Positions 1-12,279 of a stretch of DNA of 64,000 nucleotides are shown here, one piece after another (position 1 is the first letter of the stretch; each line of letters opens with the position of its first letter). Source of the DNA: Aurelia coerulea (Eukaryota > Cnidaria > Scyphozoa > Semaeostomeae > Ulmaridae); assembly GCA_039566865.1 (NCBI GenBank), contig CM076949.1, forward strand, positions 6,911,501-6,975,500, in the 5' to 3' direction. The position numbers and the translations under genes are program-made. The notes below the pieces were generated by a model that did not search any database, had not been told where the DNA came from, and worked only from the letters and a program-made list of their open reading frames with translations.

Positions 1-571
1 GAAACGACTTCTTCAATTTGGGGATGTTAAGTCATGAAGGAACTGTAGTGTACATCTTGAAATACTTCTTTAAATTTAGCTAGTTGTGACCGATTTGGAT
101 TTTTAAATGAAGCCCAGCAGGTTCATGCACGTACATAAAATCTTTTTGCAGCTTTGCAGTCACCTAGCAGCCTTGGCAGTCAAGAATAAAGTTTGACTTG
201 TTCTAAGTCTGAGTTTAGCGCGGTTTATCGTCAGGCAAGGCAAGGACCAAGACTGAATATGCTGCCCTGGAGGAGGAGGGGAAGGAAGAAAGTTTTTCCT
301 TCCTAGATTCCTCCGTTACTACGCTCTCTGAGATTAAAGGGAGTACAAAGACCAGCATGCTTTGCGCGAAGTCAGCGATTTGCTCTGCACAGCTTCCAGA
401 GTAACTGACTGGACAAAATTCACAAAAACAAACGATGGCAAAGGCTGCTCGTCTTTGTACTCCCATTAAAACTGAGTCTCCGACATTAAAACTGAGACTT
501 GTAGCAAGTTAAGAATACAGTAGTACGATTTATATTGTTCCAATACATAATATCGTGATTATCCCTAAACT
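1..571. other. non-coding, nothing recognised
   Basis: No gene is supported here. A short open frame on the minus strand (215-466) has no recognisable domain. It lies between small inverted copies of GGGAGTACAAAGAC (about 338 and 451), which suggests a transposon-derived segment rather than an exon. Confidence 0.4.
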
Positions 572-685
572 CTGTCTCAAATTAGATGTCAGCTGAGATT
601 TGCGATAACGCAAAATTCCTTTCGAAAACACTTCTATTGTTGTTATTCACGGGCATTTGCATGTGACATCTAGTTTGAGATAGAC
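572..685. mobile_element. short MITE, family 'GTCTCAAATTAGATGTCA', copy 1
   Basis: The left end reads GTCTCAAATTAGATGTCA and the right end carries its inverted complement (TGACATCTAGTTTGAGAT). A related short element with the same ends lies at 31712-31816, and a lone left end is seen near 30392. It has no coding capacity, so it is a non-autonomous inverted-repeat element. I could not define a target duplication. Confidence 0.6.
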
Positions 686-1967
686 TACAGGTGGCGTTAT
701 CGGCTATATTTCCACAACTTGCTGCTGTTTAAAGGGAATGTAAGCATATAAAAATGGCTCAAGCCACTTGCGGTCAAACTCTAGCCTATCAAATGTCAGG
801 ATTTCCTGTTGACGTAGATCAGTTACCCAAATATGGTGCTGCACGTGTATCGGCCTATTATTCTTGCACGGATATTTCTATTGAAGGCTTATATATGCTT
901 AGATTCCCTTTAATTTCATTGTGCTAAAAGTTAAGTTCAGAATGCATCTTGTCGTGATTTGAAATGTTAGCTTTGCCCATGTTACAATGTAAGTGATGTT
1001 GCGTCGGTATTGTCAGCATCTTGCATCAGACTTCTGGCAAATTTTGGTCTTCTGTACCATGACACTGATCCTGCTTATTTTGCTTTTGAAGCTCATCCAT
1101 TCTTAATCTAATTAATTAATGTTTCGTTTCGCAGCAGGTGAAAGTGTGTTATTAATTTGTTTTGATTTTCTTTATGTTGTAAACTGTTAGTTCTATAATG
1201 CTTGTGAGATAATTTAAATATTGTTAGTGAGTGTATGCTGTCATAAATTTTTCAGCTTATACTTGAGTCTGTCTGTCTCAGCACCTGCATACTGTAGAGA
1301 TGTGTTGCTAGTTGTATAACAAATTTTAGCAAATTACAAAAATGATCAAATTACATGGTATAAAACTTCTCCATGAAAAAACTTTTTGGCACAATTTTCA
1401 TGCTTAGTTTTTTCAGTTTAATCAAAAATGCCAGAGAGTGACTGCCCATCTTGCCCTCTTGAAAATAGACTAAATCCACTATTTTCTTATTGTTTTGCCC
1501 TCAAATGTGCAGTTTTGACCCCCCTAAATATGTGCCCCATTCGGCCCCATTAGTTTTATGTCTAGCAATAAACTTTGCAGTTTATGAATTAGCCCAATAA
1601 ACGGTGTTGACTTCTTGACTTCCTTGCAAGATCTTTCTGAAAAAATGTTTTCTGTACATGCTACAAAAGTTTTATTAAAATTAAGTGAAGTTTCTAAAAA
1701 TCAGATGTTCATCATTTGCAATGAATGTTAACAAAGAAAACACCACAGATAATGTTTCTATCAATACAGGTATCTTCTATCTTCTGAACAGATAACAATT
1801 ACATTAGACTGCAACATTGCTGTTGCAGTATGATAGTGGTGATATCTATAGTTCCTTCTGAAAATTCAGAAAAATTACTTTACAAAAGAACTTTCTGTTT
1901 TACATGAACTCAGATACAGTACTTTTCTTTTTTACAAAAACTAAACTTACACGGCAAATTTTACTTT
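686..1967. other. AT-rich non-coding stretch downstream of the sirtuin gene
   Basis: No open frame with a domain, no tandem repeat and no clear transposon end was seen. The part next to 1968 would hold the 3' UTR of the sirtuin gene, which is transcribed leftwards. Confidence 0.4.
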
Positions 1968-3704
1968 TTAGTCATAACATATTTGACTCAACACTTCACC
2001 AGACACAGCTGAAATTTTAAAGTCCGCTAAATGATCACTTCTTGTTTTTCCAATGTTTAAAATTGCAATTGGCATTTTTCTTTCCTTTGCAGCTAATGAA
2101 ATTCTGTAACTAGAAAATGTTTCTGTGGACGAACCAATAATAAGCAGGGCATCACTTGCACATAATTTCTCGTTGACAAAATGTTTGACTTCACTTGGGA
2201 CATTGTCTCCAAAGAATACAATTTTTGGTTTCAGGACTCCATTGCATTTCTCACAGTTCACCATCTTGAATGATTCAATTAGATTGTCTTCTACGATAAT
2301 GTCGCCATCAGGAGCATCCTGACCATGTTTTATGCCAGCCCAATCTGGATTTAGTTTGTACAATTTCTCTTGCACTTCATTCCTGGAAATCTCTGACTTA
2401 CAGCTGAGGCATGAGACCCTATGAAGAAAAGAAATGTTTAACATTCATGCATAGGGTCTACAGAGGTAAAATGGGCAAGCTTGGGGTAAAATGAATGGGA
2501 GGGAAATTATTGAATAATTTTCATAAAAATTATTGCTCGCAGATTTTTGCAAATAATTCAACTTAACTTAATGCTGTGAATTTTGATTTAACAAATTTAC
2601 AATGTACCATTTTCCTATCATCAACACTATCTATTTTACCCCCCAGCCTACCACTCTACCCCTGCAAACCCTAATGAAAACTAAAAGCTGAAATGTCTAT
2701 TTCTGGCACAGCAGAGATTTTTCAGTAAAATCTAAATGATTTCCAAAATGCAGGAAAACCCTGAAGCAATAATAGTTAAGGTATTTGGACTAGAGCCATC
2801 TATCACTTGATACAAAGGAAAGAAAAAGTAGCTGTTTCACCAAGAAACTTATGAGATCTTCTTCATGTAACATACTTTTTTGTAACATACTTATTTGTTT
2901 AAGCATGAATTGATTGGTAGAAGGGTCTAATTTTGCACTGTTATGGCATGTACATTTGAAGAAAACACAGTTTGTACTGTAGTTGATCAAAGGTCTGTCA
3001 ATGCATTCTTATTGCTCAAGACAGCTGATGCTTTTTGTCTTGTTTTCTTTTGATAACTAAAAAATTGATGAGATTTCTTAAAAAACCAGGCTACTGTACA
3101 ATAACTTTAACAACAGCTCTCCGCTTTTAGATTGCTACCTTGAGGATGTTCCATGCAATTCAGTCACATCAATACTACCAGCTTTCTGATGCAGACCATC
3201 AACATTTTGGGTAACAAGCCAATGCATTTTCCCATCTTGCTCCATTTCAGCTAGACGTTTGTGCGTTCGGTTTGGTTGTTTGCTTGAGAATATCGGCCAG
3301 CCGGCGAAATTTCTTGCCCAATACTTGTGCCTTCTGGCTGGTTTCTTGAGGAAATCATCATGCAGGATAGGCCGTTGATCGCTAACCTCGTACAAACCGA
3401 TTCCTTCTGATCTGTAATCACGAATGCCTGATTCTGTTGAAACACCAGCTCCTGTTATTATGAACAGCCTCCTTGAGTTGAAAATGAATTCTTCAAGCCT
3501 ACCAATTTCTTCATCGGATGCTCTGGTGATCCCCACTTTTGGAACGAATTGTGTCGAATGTTGTCGGCGTTCTAAGTTTTTCAGCGTTGCTGCAACCCCT
3601 CCTTTCGATGAATTCATTGTTCCATCATGTAAAAATGTACTTACAATTTCAGAACTTCTTCTTGCAAGAACACAGAAATTTCTTTTACCCAAGCATGAAG
3701 TCAT
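1968..3704 (-). CDS. SIRT4: SIRT4-like mitochondrial NAD-dependent sirtuin, two exons
   Basis: Exon 1 is 3704-3139 and exon 2 is 2418-1968. The donor (AG|GTAGCA) and acceptor (TTCATAG|G) join a split Arg codon and give about 338 residues. Visible sirtuin motifs are GAGVSTESGIRDYRS (NAD-binding), TQNVDGLH (catalytic His region), ELHG, two CxxC zinc pairs (CLSC, CEKC), KPKIVFFGD, IIGSS and AILNIG. The spacing and wording match the SIRT4 subfamily (class II), including YWARNF, GW.IFSS.QPN and PDGD. The first ~70 residues are Arg/Ser-rich with few acids and fit a mitochondrial presequence. SIRT4 enzymes act in the matrix as lipoamidase, ADP-ribosyltransferase and deacylase. The start at 3704 is the first Met; a later Met (about 3617) would remove most of the presequence. 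All four zinc cysteines are intact, so the gene looks functional. Confidence 0.95.
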
Positions 3705-5682
3705 GTCGGAAGGTTTACGTTTACACTTTCAAATTATGAAACTTTTTTGTTGTTGTTTGGGGAGCCATATCCAATTTGCCTCTATTTGATATTGTAACCT
3801 CTACATGGGGAATTTAGCGGGAAAAAGAAAAAGAGAATTTTGTTTCGCGCTGGAAAGTTGGAATCGAGTGAGCATAACTTGAATTCAGTAAAGTTTCTAA
3901 AGGTAAGTTGATGTTATTTTGCTCAAACTTGTGAACTGCAAGTATTAAATTCCAAAATGGGACTATTTCAATCTCGTGGATGCTTCATATCTTTTGGTGA
4001 TAGCAGTTGACAGCACAGCACAGTCAGGAAACGCGCTAAAATGATGGATAGATAGAGCCGAGCGAGGGTTCAGTCCATCATTCAAGTTCAGTTCATTCAT
4101 TTTAAATTCCACTACATACAAGTGCTCAAAACATTAAACAACTTACGACAGTTTGAATAATTACAGGCTACCATTTAAAGATATATAAGCATGCAGACAG
4201 ACAAAATTATTGTTTTCGATTTCGGTTTGTTAACATATATTTCAATGATGCAGACAATGTTTACCATTTTCTATATAATCGAATTAAGATAGATGTATAC
4301 AAAGGGGTGCAAATGAAGGGGGTGTGGGAGGGGGTGTGACACCCCCAATAATTTCATAACCTGGTCCCAGTCGCTATCTCGGTCCCGATCCGGCTCTTAA
4401 CTTGAACCTGAATTTTTCAGGATACTCAAAATGCAAAGATTTTCTGTGCTAGCTGTCTTTTGCTTTTATCCTAGAAACTAAGTTTACAGGAAAGAAATCC
4501 TTGAGATTCCTTTAAAACCAAAGATAAAATGGCTGGGTATAAGTTGGGTTAGGGATGACTTCTGAGCCAAAGTAAAGGCTGTTTCTTCAATACTTTTCTT
4601 TGTGCTCCTATTTATGGAATAACTGTCAGAAAACTATCAAAGTTCCTTTGTTGCTAACAGCAAGCATGATATTGGGAGATGCATTCTAAGCCAAAGTAAA
4701 GGATGTTTCTTCAAAAATTTTCCTTGTGCTCCAATTCATAGGATAACTGTCACAAAACTATCAAAGTTTCCTCGCTGCTAACGGCAAGCATGATATTGGG
4801 AGGTGCATTCTACGCCAAAGTAAAGGGTGTGGCCCCAACAAATTTTCCTGGCCCCTAGACCCCTGCATTTCCATGCCTCCCTCTTAATTTACCTTGCATG
4901 CCTAAAAACATGGCTATTCTGCGAAGCTTTGACTGGATCATTCTGGGCAGATGGCCAGAGAACTTTATTTTTTCATACATTTGCAACAACAGTTATTTCG
5001 CAAAACTCGGCCCTGCTTGGAAGAAACTCGGTCCTTTGAGCACACACCCCCTCAAAAATACACACACACAATCCAAATCCATGTTCCTACCTAGTGTCCC
5101 CGAAAGGTTCTCATGTTTGAAACATTGCCAAATTTTTGATTGCATGGCCGTTCATCACATTGTCTTTTTTGGCAGGAAGATCAAAGACAAAATTTTTTTC
5201 CCAGGTGTAGTTGATCTTGTCATTGGTTATTGGTTTTAGAATAAGAAAATGCAGCTCTTGGTTTTGAAGCATTACCAGATTAATTTCTTTTTGAATAGCA
5301 ATTTTCTAGTTTGGTCACAAATGTCCAAAAGAGACGCAAACTATCATGGTAGACATGAAGGATCATGCAGAACCTCAATAGTATGGCTCTTATGTAAAAT
5401 TCAACCTGTTAATTTGTCCCCTTTAAAGTAATGGAACAAGCATGTTGTCATCATTTTATTTAGATTAGTCACAAAAGAGATCAAACCGAAAATTTTATGA
5501 TAAGTTTGATAAAGGAATTTTTTAAATGTTATATGGGAGTAATTTTTGGGGAGGGGGGGTCACCCCATCGATACAGTACATACAGGTACAGTATTTTGTT
5601 ATAAGAAACTGCCCATAAGAAAATCAACTCTCAGATCGCCGAAATATTAAGAAATTCCAGTACTGTAGTGGGAAAATATAGC
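3705..5682. other. intergenic region upstream of the sirtuin gene
   Basis: Apart from the tandem duplication at 4556-4826, no gene is supported. The first few hundred bases right of 3704 would contain the sirtuin promoter and 5' UTR; no TATA box or CpG-rich block stands out. The plus-strand open frames at 4827-5239 have no recognisable content. Confidence 0.4.
4556..4826. repeat. ~125 bp tandem duplication
   Basis: Two and a bit copies of a ~125 bp unit: the phrase GCCAAAGTAAAGG recurs near 4567, 4692 and 4814, with TATCAAAGTT and CAAGCATGATATTGGGA between. A degraded relative occurs in inverted orientation near 18510-18540, so the unit is probably part of a dispersed repeat. Confidence 0.7.
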
Positions 5683-5686
5683 TTAA

Positions 5687-5998
5687 AGGGGCTCTGTCGC
5701 CAAAATGTAAACAAAACGATGATTTTTGCAGTTTTTGGAAAGGTGATATCACACAGGATTTCATATTTTTTCAAAATAAAAGCGTTATTTTGAAGATGAA
5801 TCTTTGTACTTAACAGAGGAACAAGGCAAACATTCGTATCTTCTACGATTGCTCGGATATAAGTGGTTTTTAACAGTCACTTTTTGGTGGCTTGGGTGAA
5901 GCCACCAAATAAACTGCAGAAAACAATGGATGAACAATGGATAATTGGTGACACGTGCGAGTTTACGGCTTTGTTTATTGTTTGGCGATGGAGCCCCT
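5687..5998. mobile_element. foldback MITE with TTAA target site (piggyBac-like)
   Basis: The ends are AGGGGCTCTGTCGCCAAA and its inverted match TTTGGCGATGGAGCCCCT, flanked on both sides by TTAA (5683-5686 and 5999-6002). TTAA duplication is typical of the piggyBac superfamily. There is no transposase frame inside the 312 bp, so the element is non-autonomous. Confidence 0.75.
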
Positions 5999-6216
5999 TT
6001 AAGAAACTGTTTATTTTGACAAAGGGGATTCTTAACATATTTTTACTTTAATTACGTTAATTTTGCTCATTTCCAGTTTCATATCACTCGAAAGGTACTT
6101 GACTAAAATCTAGATCTAAAATCTAGATAATAGATCTATGTTAAAACAAAAGATAAAGACAAAGCGATCTGATGCCCTCAAGAATAGATTTCACACCTGC
6201 AACGCAGCCAACCTTA

Positions 6217-6682
6217 AAGGCACTGTGTCCATATATCAATAAGTTGCATGCACGAACAGTTAAAACTGCTGACACGATGCTGACATGCATGTAACTGTTC
6301 GAGAATTTGATTGGTTAAGGGCAGGCTGTTTTAAACTGATCACATGAAAATAAGAGCCTTGTTGTCGAAAGGAAAGGAAACCTATTCTGTCTGATAACAA
6401 TCACACAAAAGAAGAAAACAAGGACCTTTGAAAATTCTAGAACACTATTTCAAAAGGCAAGATTGCTGAATCCCTGCTGACGAATTCAAAAGAACTTGTC
6501 AAAACATGCCTTTATGTTTATTAATCTATCTTCTGTCTTTGAAGCAATCGTTTGACTAACAAACAACGCTTTGCAAGAAAAGACTTTGCAAGAAACAACG
6601 CTCACATGAAAAAGCGACGAAAGATCACATGTTTTCGAGATACCCCCCTCGAAGTCGTCTACCTACATGGACACAGTGCCTT
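6217..6682. mobile_element. inverted-repeat MITE, AAGGCACTGTGTCCA ends
   Basis: The left end AAGGCACTGTGTCCATA is matched inverted at the right end (TGGACACAGTGCCTT). The flanks are TTA on the left and TGA on the right, so a 3 bp target duplication with one change is possible. It has no coding content. It lies just 3' of the GPCR gene and may contribute to its 3' flank. Confidence 0.65.
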
Positions 6683-6806
6683 TGATGCTTTGCTTTCTCT
6701 GTTTATTTTGATTTCATTGAGTGCATTCTAAATATTTTCTTCAGAAAGGCAAATCGCTTTGTCTTTTCGCAAACCTGGATCTTTTGTTTCACAAAATTTA
6801 CTCTTG

Positions 6807-9800
6807 CTATGTAGATGACTTAATTGTTGAATTTGTCTGCACTGACCATGCTGATGATACCTCGTACATGCCCTTGCTTCCTGGCTTGTAAACAAAACCT
6901 GCTACGCAACGACAAAACCGCCTTGCTGCAACCTTCAGAAAGTTGTTGACGTCCTTGTGCAGCTTTGCGTACACAAGCGGATTGACGCAACCGTTAGCTG
7001 CTGCTGGAATGAACAGGACATAATTCAGTGTTATCAATGTCTTGTAGTTCAACTGTTTTGGGTTGTAGAAGTGAAGCATGTAGCTTAAGCTAAAATAGTA
7101 GCATCCATATGGGATTGTGAGGATGAAGAAAATTATGATGATGGTAACAAACATTTTCACGACTTTGGCGTTCTCCTTGTTTCGTTTGAGGACCGCTAGG
7201 TTGTTTGCATGTTGCACTGTATTGCGTTTCAAAGCACGTCCTGTCTTCCAATATGTGACTATAATGATAAGGTTAGGGATAACCCAAATGAACACAACCA
7301 AGAATCCGTTGAATATGACCAAGTTTTTGTTGCTGATAATCTTTGTATTGGAATCCCAACATATTTGACCATCAAGCCTTAAACGGAGGACAAGTGGAAT
7401 GGTGATTGTGATGGAGCATGTCCAGATTATAAGGACTGCAGCAGCTAAGGCCCAGCTAGATGGTCGTCGACCCATTGGTTTCGCAATTATCCTGAAAAGA
7501 AGAGAAGTTTCAGAGCTTCAATATTTTACTTTAAAATTGCTAGAATACTTGAATAATACGAAACCCAAAATTGAGCCGCGGATTACGGCACAAATATATA
7601 ATTTCATCATTAAGCCCTGTGAAAGAAAAGACAGCAAACATACTTTCAATATAAAGTTATTAGAACTACACATATGACTAGATTGCATTCTATGAGTGCT
7701 ATGCAAACCAAAGATATGTTTCTCTGCTCCTTAAATATTACTCCTTTTGGTTTGTGTTAGGGCCTTAAAACCAAAACGAGCAACATAAGCATCAAACTGG
7801 AAACGCACCCCAACAATCAAAACAAAGAACAACGGAAATTAAATGGAAGTACACATCTTAAACGAAAATACGCAACAGCGAACTACAACGGGCAAAAACG
7901 AGCATTTCAAAAACGATTAACAAAAAATAAGAAAAAAACAACAAAGAGTAGCCAATAGTAACGAAAATTAAATGGAAACACTCATCTAAAACGAAAATAA
8001 GCAACAGCGAACTACAACGGGCAAAAACGAGCATTTCGAAGACAAGCGACGAAAAACGAAAACTAGCAATATAAAGGACAAACCAGGCATTAGAGAATAG
8101 ATATAGTGGTAACCCAACGCATGCTTCTTTGTAAGACAAGCCACAGTATATGTTATCAAGTAGTTAACAAAACTAGCAATATAAGGGACAAAACCAAAAA
8201 TATTAAATGGAAATCAGGCATTAGAGAATAGATATAGCGGTAACCCAACGCATGCTTCTTTGTAAGACAAGCCACAGTATATGTTACAAGTAGTTAACAA
8301 AACTAGCAATATAAAGGACAAAACCAAAAATATTAAATGGAAATCAGGCATTAGAGAATAGATATAGCGGTAACCCAACGCATGCTTCTTTAAAAGACAA
8401 GACACAGTATATGTTATCAAGTAGTTAACAAAACTAGCAATATAAAGGACAAAACCAAAAATATTAAATGGAAATCAGGCATTAGAGAATAGATATAGCG
8501 GTAACCCAACGCATGCTTCTTTGTAAGACAAGCCACAGTATATGTTATCAAGTAGTTAACAAAACTAGCAATATAAAGGACAAAACCAAAAATATTAAAT
8601 GGAAATCAGGCATTAGAGAATAGATATAGCGGTAACCCAACGCATGCTTCTTTAAAAGACAAGCCACAGTATATGTTCACAAGTAGTTAACAAAACTAGC
8701 AATATAAAGGACAAAACCAAAAATACTAAATGGAAATCAGGCATTGGAGAATACATATAGCGGTAACCCAACGCATGCTTCTTTGTAAGACAAGCCACAG
8801 TATATGTTATCAAGTAGTTAACAAAACTAGCAATATAAAGGACAAAACCAAAAATATTAAATGGAAATCAGGCATTAGAGAATAGATATAGCGGTAACCC
8901 AACGCATGCTTCTTTGTAAGACAAGCCACAGTATATGTTATCAAGTCGTTAACAAAACTAGCAATATAAAGGACAAAACCAAAAATATTAAATGGAAATC
9001 AGGCATTAGAGAATAGATATAGCGGTAACCCAACGCATGCTTCTTTGTAAGACAAGCCACAGTATATGTTATCAAGTAGTTAACAAAACTAGCAATATAA
9101 AGGACAAAACCAAAAATATTAAATGGAAATCAGGCATTAGAGAATAGATATAGCGGTAACCCAACGCATGCTTCTTTGTAAGACAAGCCACAGTATATGT
9201 TATGAAGCAGTTAACAAAACTAGCAATATAAAGGACAAAACCGGAAATCAGGCGTAAGAGAATAGATATAGCGGTAACCCAACGCATGCTTTTTTGTAAG
9301 GCTTATTGGCTTTTCTTTATCAATTCCTATTGGTTAATTCAATCTGATTTCACGGAAGAGAGACTTTACTCCACCTCGCCTCTCAGCCCCGGGGCTGACA
9401 GGCGAGGTAAAAGTCCCATATAAACAGTGGCTGAAATTAACCTCGCCTGTTTGCCTGGCAGGTGATTTCTTTCCCTCATATAAACAGGCCCTTAGAGAGA
9501 TGTAAATTGATACCTATATCTATCCAAAGATATGAGAACAAGTGACCAGGCAGAAGCACAGATTGTAGCAGGCGAAACAACTGGTAAGGTTTGGCAGCCA
9601 ATTGGACCATAGATCCAACCAACGAGGTTAGTCACAAGGTCACTTAACATGACCAATGGGACAAAAACAGATGACAAGAAGTCAGCACACGCTAATGACA
9701 AAATGAAAACATCACTGCTGGTGCGATTTTGCTTGCGATATCCAATCACATAAAACACAACGCTGTTCCCGCAGATGCCAGACACGAACACTAGTCCGTA

Positions 9801-9944
9801 GAATACGTAACCGAATATCTTGGATGATTCACTGAATGGATTTGCAATGCCAGGTATCGATGTTGCATTGGTCGGTGAAATAGTTCTGCTTGTCTGTGTT
9901 AGAGTTGTGATGGAAAAATTGTAGAAGCTTTGGTTGAAGGCCAT
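6807..9944 (-). CDS. class A (rhodopsin-like) G-protein-coupled receptor, two exons
   Basis: Exon 1 is 9944-9514 and exon 2 is 7491-6807, joined through AG|GTATCA and TTTTCAG|G inside the Arg codon that follows DRY; total about 371 residues. Exon 1 encodes a glycosylatable N-terminus, TM1 (GICGNSVVFYVI), TM2 (LSLACADF), the TM3 cysteine (IGCQTLP) and DRYR. Exon 2 continues IIAKPMG and supplies TM4 to TM7 with the TM6 proline (ILTIPYG), the TM7 motif NPLVY and a Cys-containing tail (RRFCRC). An intron right after DRY is a common class A position. The usual CWxP tryptophan of TM6 is replaced (LTIP). The ligand cannot be named; a neuropeptide-type receptor is most likely. All seven helices are present, so the receptor looks intact. 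Confidence 0.9.
7855..9292. repeat. 131 bp tandem array inside the GPCR intron
   Basis: About ten copies of a ~131 bp unit. The phrase GGCATTAGAGAATAGATATA recurs near 8087, 8218, 8348, 8479, 8609, 8740, 8870, 9002 and 9133, with a variant near 9250. They are preceded by two copies of a different ~129 bp unit (ACGAAAATA..GCAACAGCGAACTACAACGG at 7861 and 7990). Copies differ by only a few bases, so the array is recent or homogenised. The minus-strand open frames here are artefacts of the repeat. A second block of the same unit lies at 11765-12262. Confidence 0.9.
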
Positions 9945-11764
9945 GCTGTGGAGTGGCTTGTGATGTTGGTTTCTTTAGCAATGCTTTTCAGATGCTTATG
10001 GTGTTGGTATCGCTAGCAAAGCTATACAGCTGTGTCTGATGCTAAATTTGAAATTCCTGACTTTATAAGCAAGGACGAAAAATGTTTTAGCTTTTGCGTG
10101 TTTGTTTACATTTTTTGCGTGTTTGTTAGCATAGGAATCATTTGTCGTACATAGCCGAGTGCCCGTGGCCCATGGCCGAAACCGCCAAGCCTCATTTTCA
10201 CGGACCAATCAGGTGACGAATAAGCGAAGAATTCAAAAGAAACCTGTGAAGATTTTTCTAAATTATACCTACCTTCATAAAACGCAACCAGGACAAAAAA
10301 CTACTGGAAATTTCCCGAATTTTTTTTAAGAAATCTACTTTTGATATGTTTGGGCACAAAAGTTTCGATGCCGGTCAAAATATCTCCAGTTTTCGCGGAG
10401 TTATAGCGCCTCAAACTCACCACCTTTGTACGTTTTCAGCGTTTCTGAGCTCCCAGCATTCTAAGTACATCATTCGTTCTTAAAATGTCTCCTAAAACAC
10501 ATCTAAAACATCACTAATTCCAATGAAGGCAATACCGTGGGCTTGGGAACCTTTTCTTGCTTCGCAGAAGACAAATCTGACCTGCTTCCTTGCGGCTTGT
10601 GTAAGACGCAGGTCATGCAGGTTAAGAAAATGTGGGTTAAATCGTGCGGCTCAAGACCATGGGCATACTGGCTTTCGGCTTACAGCCTACTGATGTTGTA
10701 AGTATGATAGTCTAAAGGATATCTGGTTACATTGTGATAAGAAACCTTCATAGTCTCGACTTTCGTTTCATTTGGGAAATTTTGAATGCAAATTATCATT
10801 TGTGCAAATAATGAGATTTGTTGCTAGGGGAAACCTCTCCAAAATTTATAAATCTCTGGGTGCTGCACGTAGTCCAAATGACAATCTCATCAAAATTATT
10901 TCAAAACTGAAGTAGAACAACGATCTGAGAGAGTTTTCAGTAAACCCGAAAATAAATTACCCCACGCAGCCAGACTCTCTTTCAGCTTTTAGCTGCTTGC
11001 TTTCAGTAAATTGTTAAGGTAGGTCACCTGTCGAGAATTTATAATCGTTGTTTTTGCAGATAGGATGATGACATTCTTACCACCGATCAAACATGTAATG
11101 CTGATTTCAAATATGCAGTCTATTTTTAGATACAATAATTGGTTTCCATGGAAACCAGAAAACAATAGACGTTTATCAGCACTGCTTAGTGTTCATAGAT
11201 ATTTTGTATCATTGCTTTAGAGGGTAAAACCCATACATCAAATGAAAGACTAGGTCCTTGAGAGTGATATAGGGTCATTATATTTGTTCAATTCAGCATT
11301 TGAAAAAAAGAACATGGATGAAAATGCCAAAATCAAGCAATTGTGAGAAGTTTTCTTCCGGAAGGAATAGTGCCTACTCAGTATTGCTTGATTAAATTGA
11401 AAAGCCAATGAGCCCATATCACTCCCCATTCTACCGGGTGAGTCAAAAAAAACGTGGGGTGTTTGGCAGACTGTGACATTGCTTGTAGCCAACCGATCGT
11501 CGTGAAATAAATTTGTCCATGCAGCAAAAGGTCTAACTTAGATTATAAGCCTTACCCCATTAAAATCGGTCACTTGGTGCATTAGTTAAAACGTATTTTT
11601 TTTGTAAGGCCTTGTATGGGAGTCTTGCAAACTGATGGAATCTTTAGCCAGCAAGGCCATTCAGCATTTTAGCCTTGCTATAAGCATTCAAATGTTGTAT
11701 ATACATTAGGTACCACTTCTTGCCTGACCAAGATCTATGTTCACTAAGCTTTGCAACTTTTGCA
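9945..11764. other. GPCR upstream region, mostly unannotated
   Basis: It contains the GPCR promoter side. A 130 bp piece at 10010-10135 is closely related to 12280-12420 (GCTGTGTCTGATGCTAAATTTG, then the start of the 21 bp minisatellite). An isolated left end of the CCGGGTGAGTCA MITE family sits at about 11436. No gene is supported in the rest. Confidence 0.4.
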
Positions 11765-12262
11765 AGGACCAAAAATATTGAATGGAAATCAGGCATTAGA
11801 GAATAGATATAGCGGTAACCCCACGCATGCTTCTTTAAAAGACAAGACATAGAATATGTTATCAAGTAGTTAACAAAACTAGCAATATAAAGGACAAAAC
11901 CAAAAATATTAAATGGAAATCAGGCATTAGAGAATAGATATAGCGGTAACCCAACGCATGCTTCTTTGTAAGACAAGACATAGTATATGTTATCAAGTAG
12001 TTAACAAAACTAGCAATATAAAGGACAAAACCAAAAATATTAAATGGAAATCAGGCATTAGAGAATAGATATAGCGGTAACCCAACGCATGCTTCTTTAA
12101 AAGACAAGACATAGTATATGTTATCAAGTAGTTAACAAAACTAGCAATATAAAGGACAAAACCAAAAATATTAAATGGAAATCAGGCATTAGAGAATAGA
12201 TATAGCGGTAACCCAACTTAGTAAGACAAGCCACAGTATATGTTATCAAGTAGTTAACAAAG
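11765..12262. repeat. 131 bp tandem array, second block
   Basis: Nearly four copies of the same ~131 bp unit that fills the GPCR intron (GGCATTAGAGAATAGATATA at about 11793, 11924, 12055 and 12186), same orientation. The last unit is cut short and followed directly by the 21 bp minisatellite block. Confidence 0.9.
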
Positions 12263-12279
12263 GATTCAGAGCCGCACCA

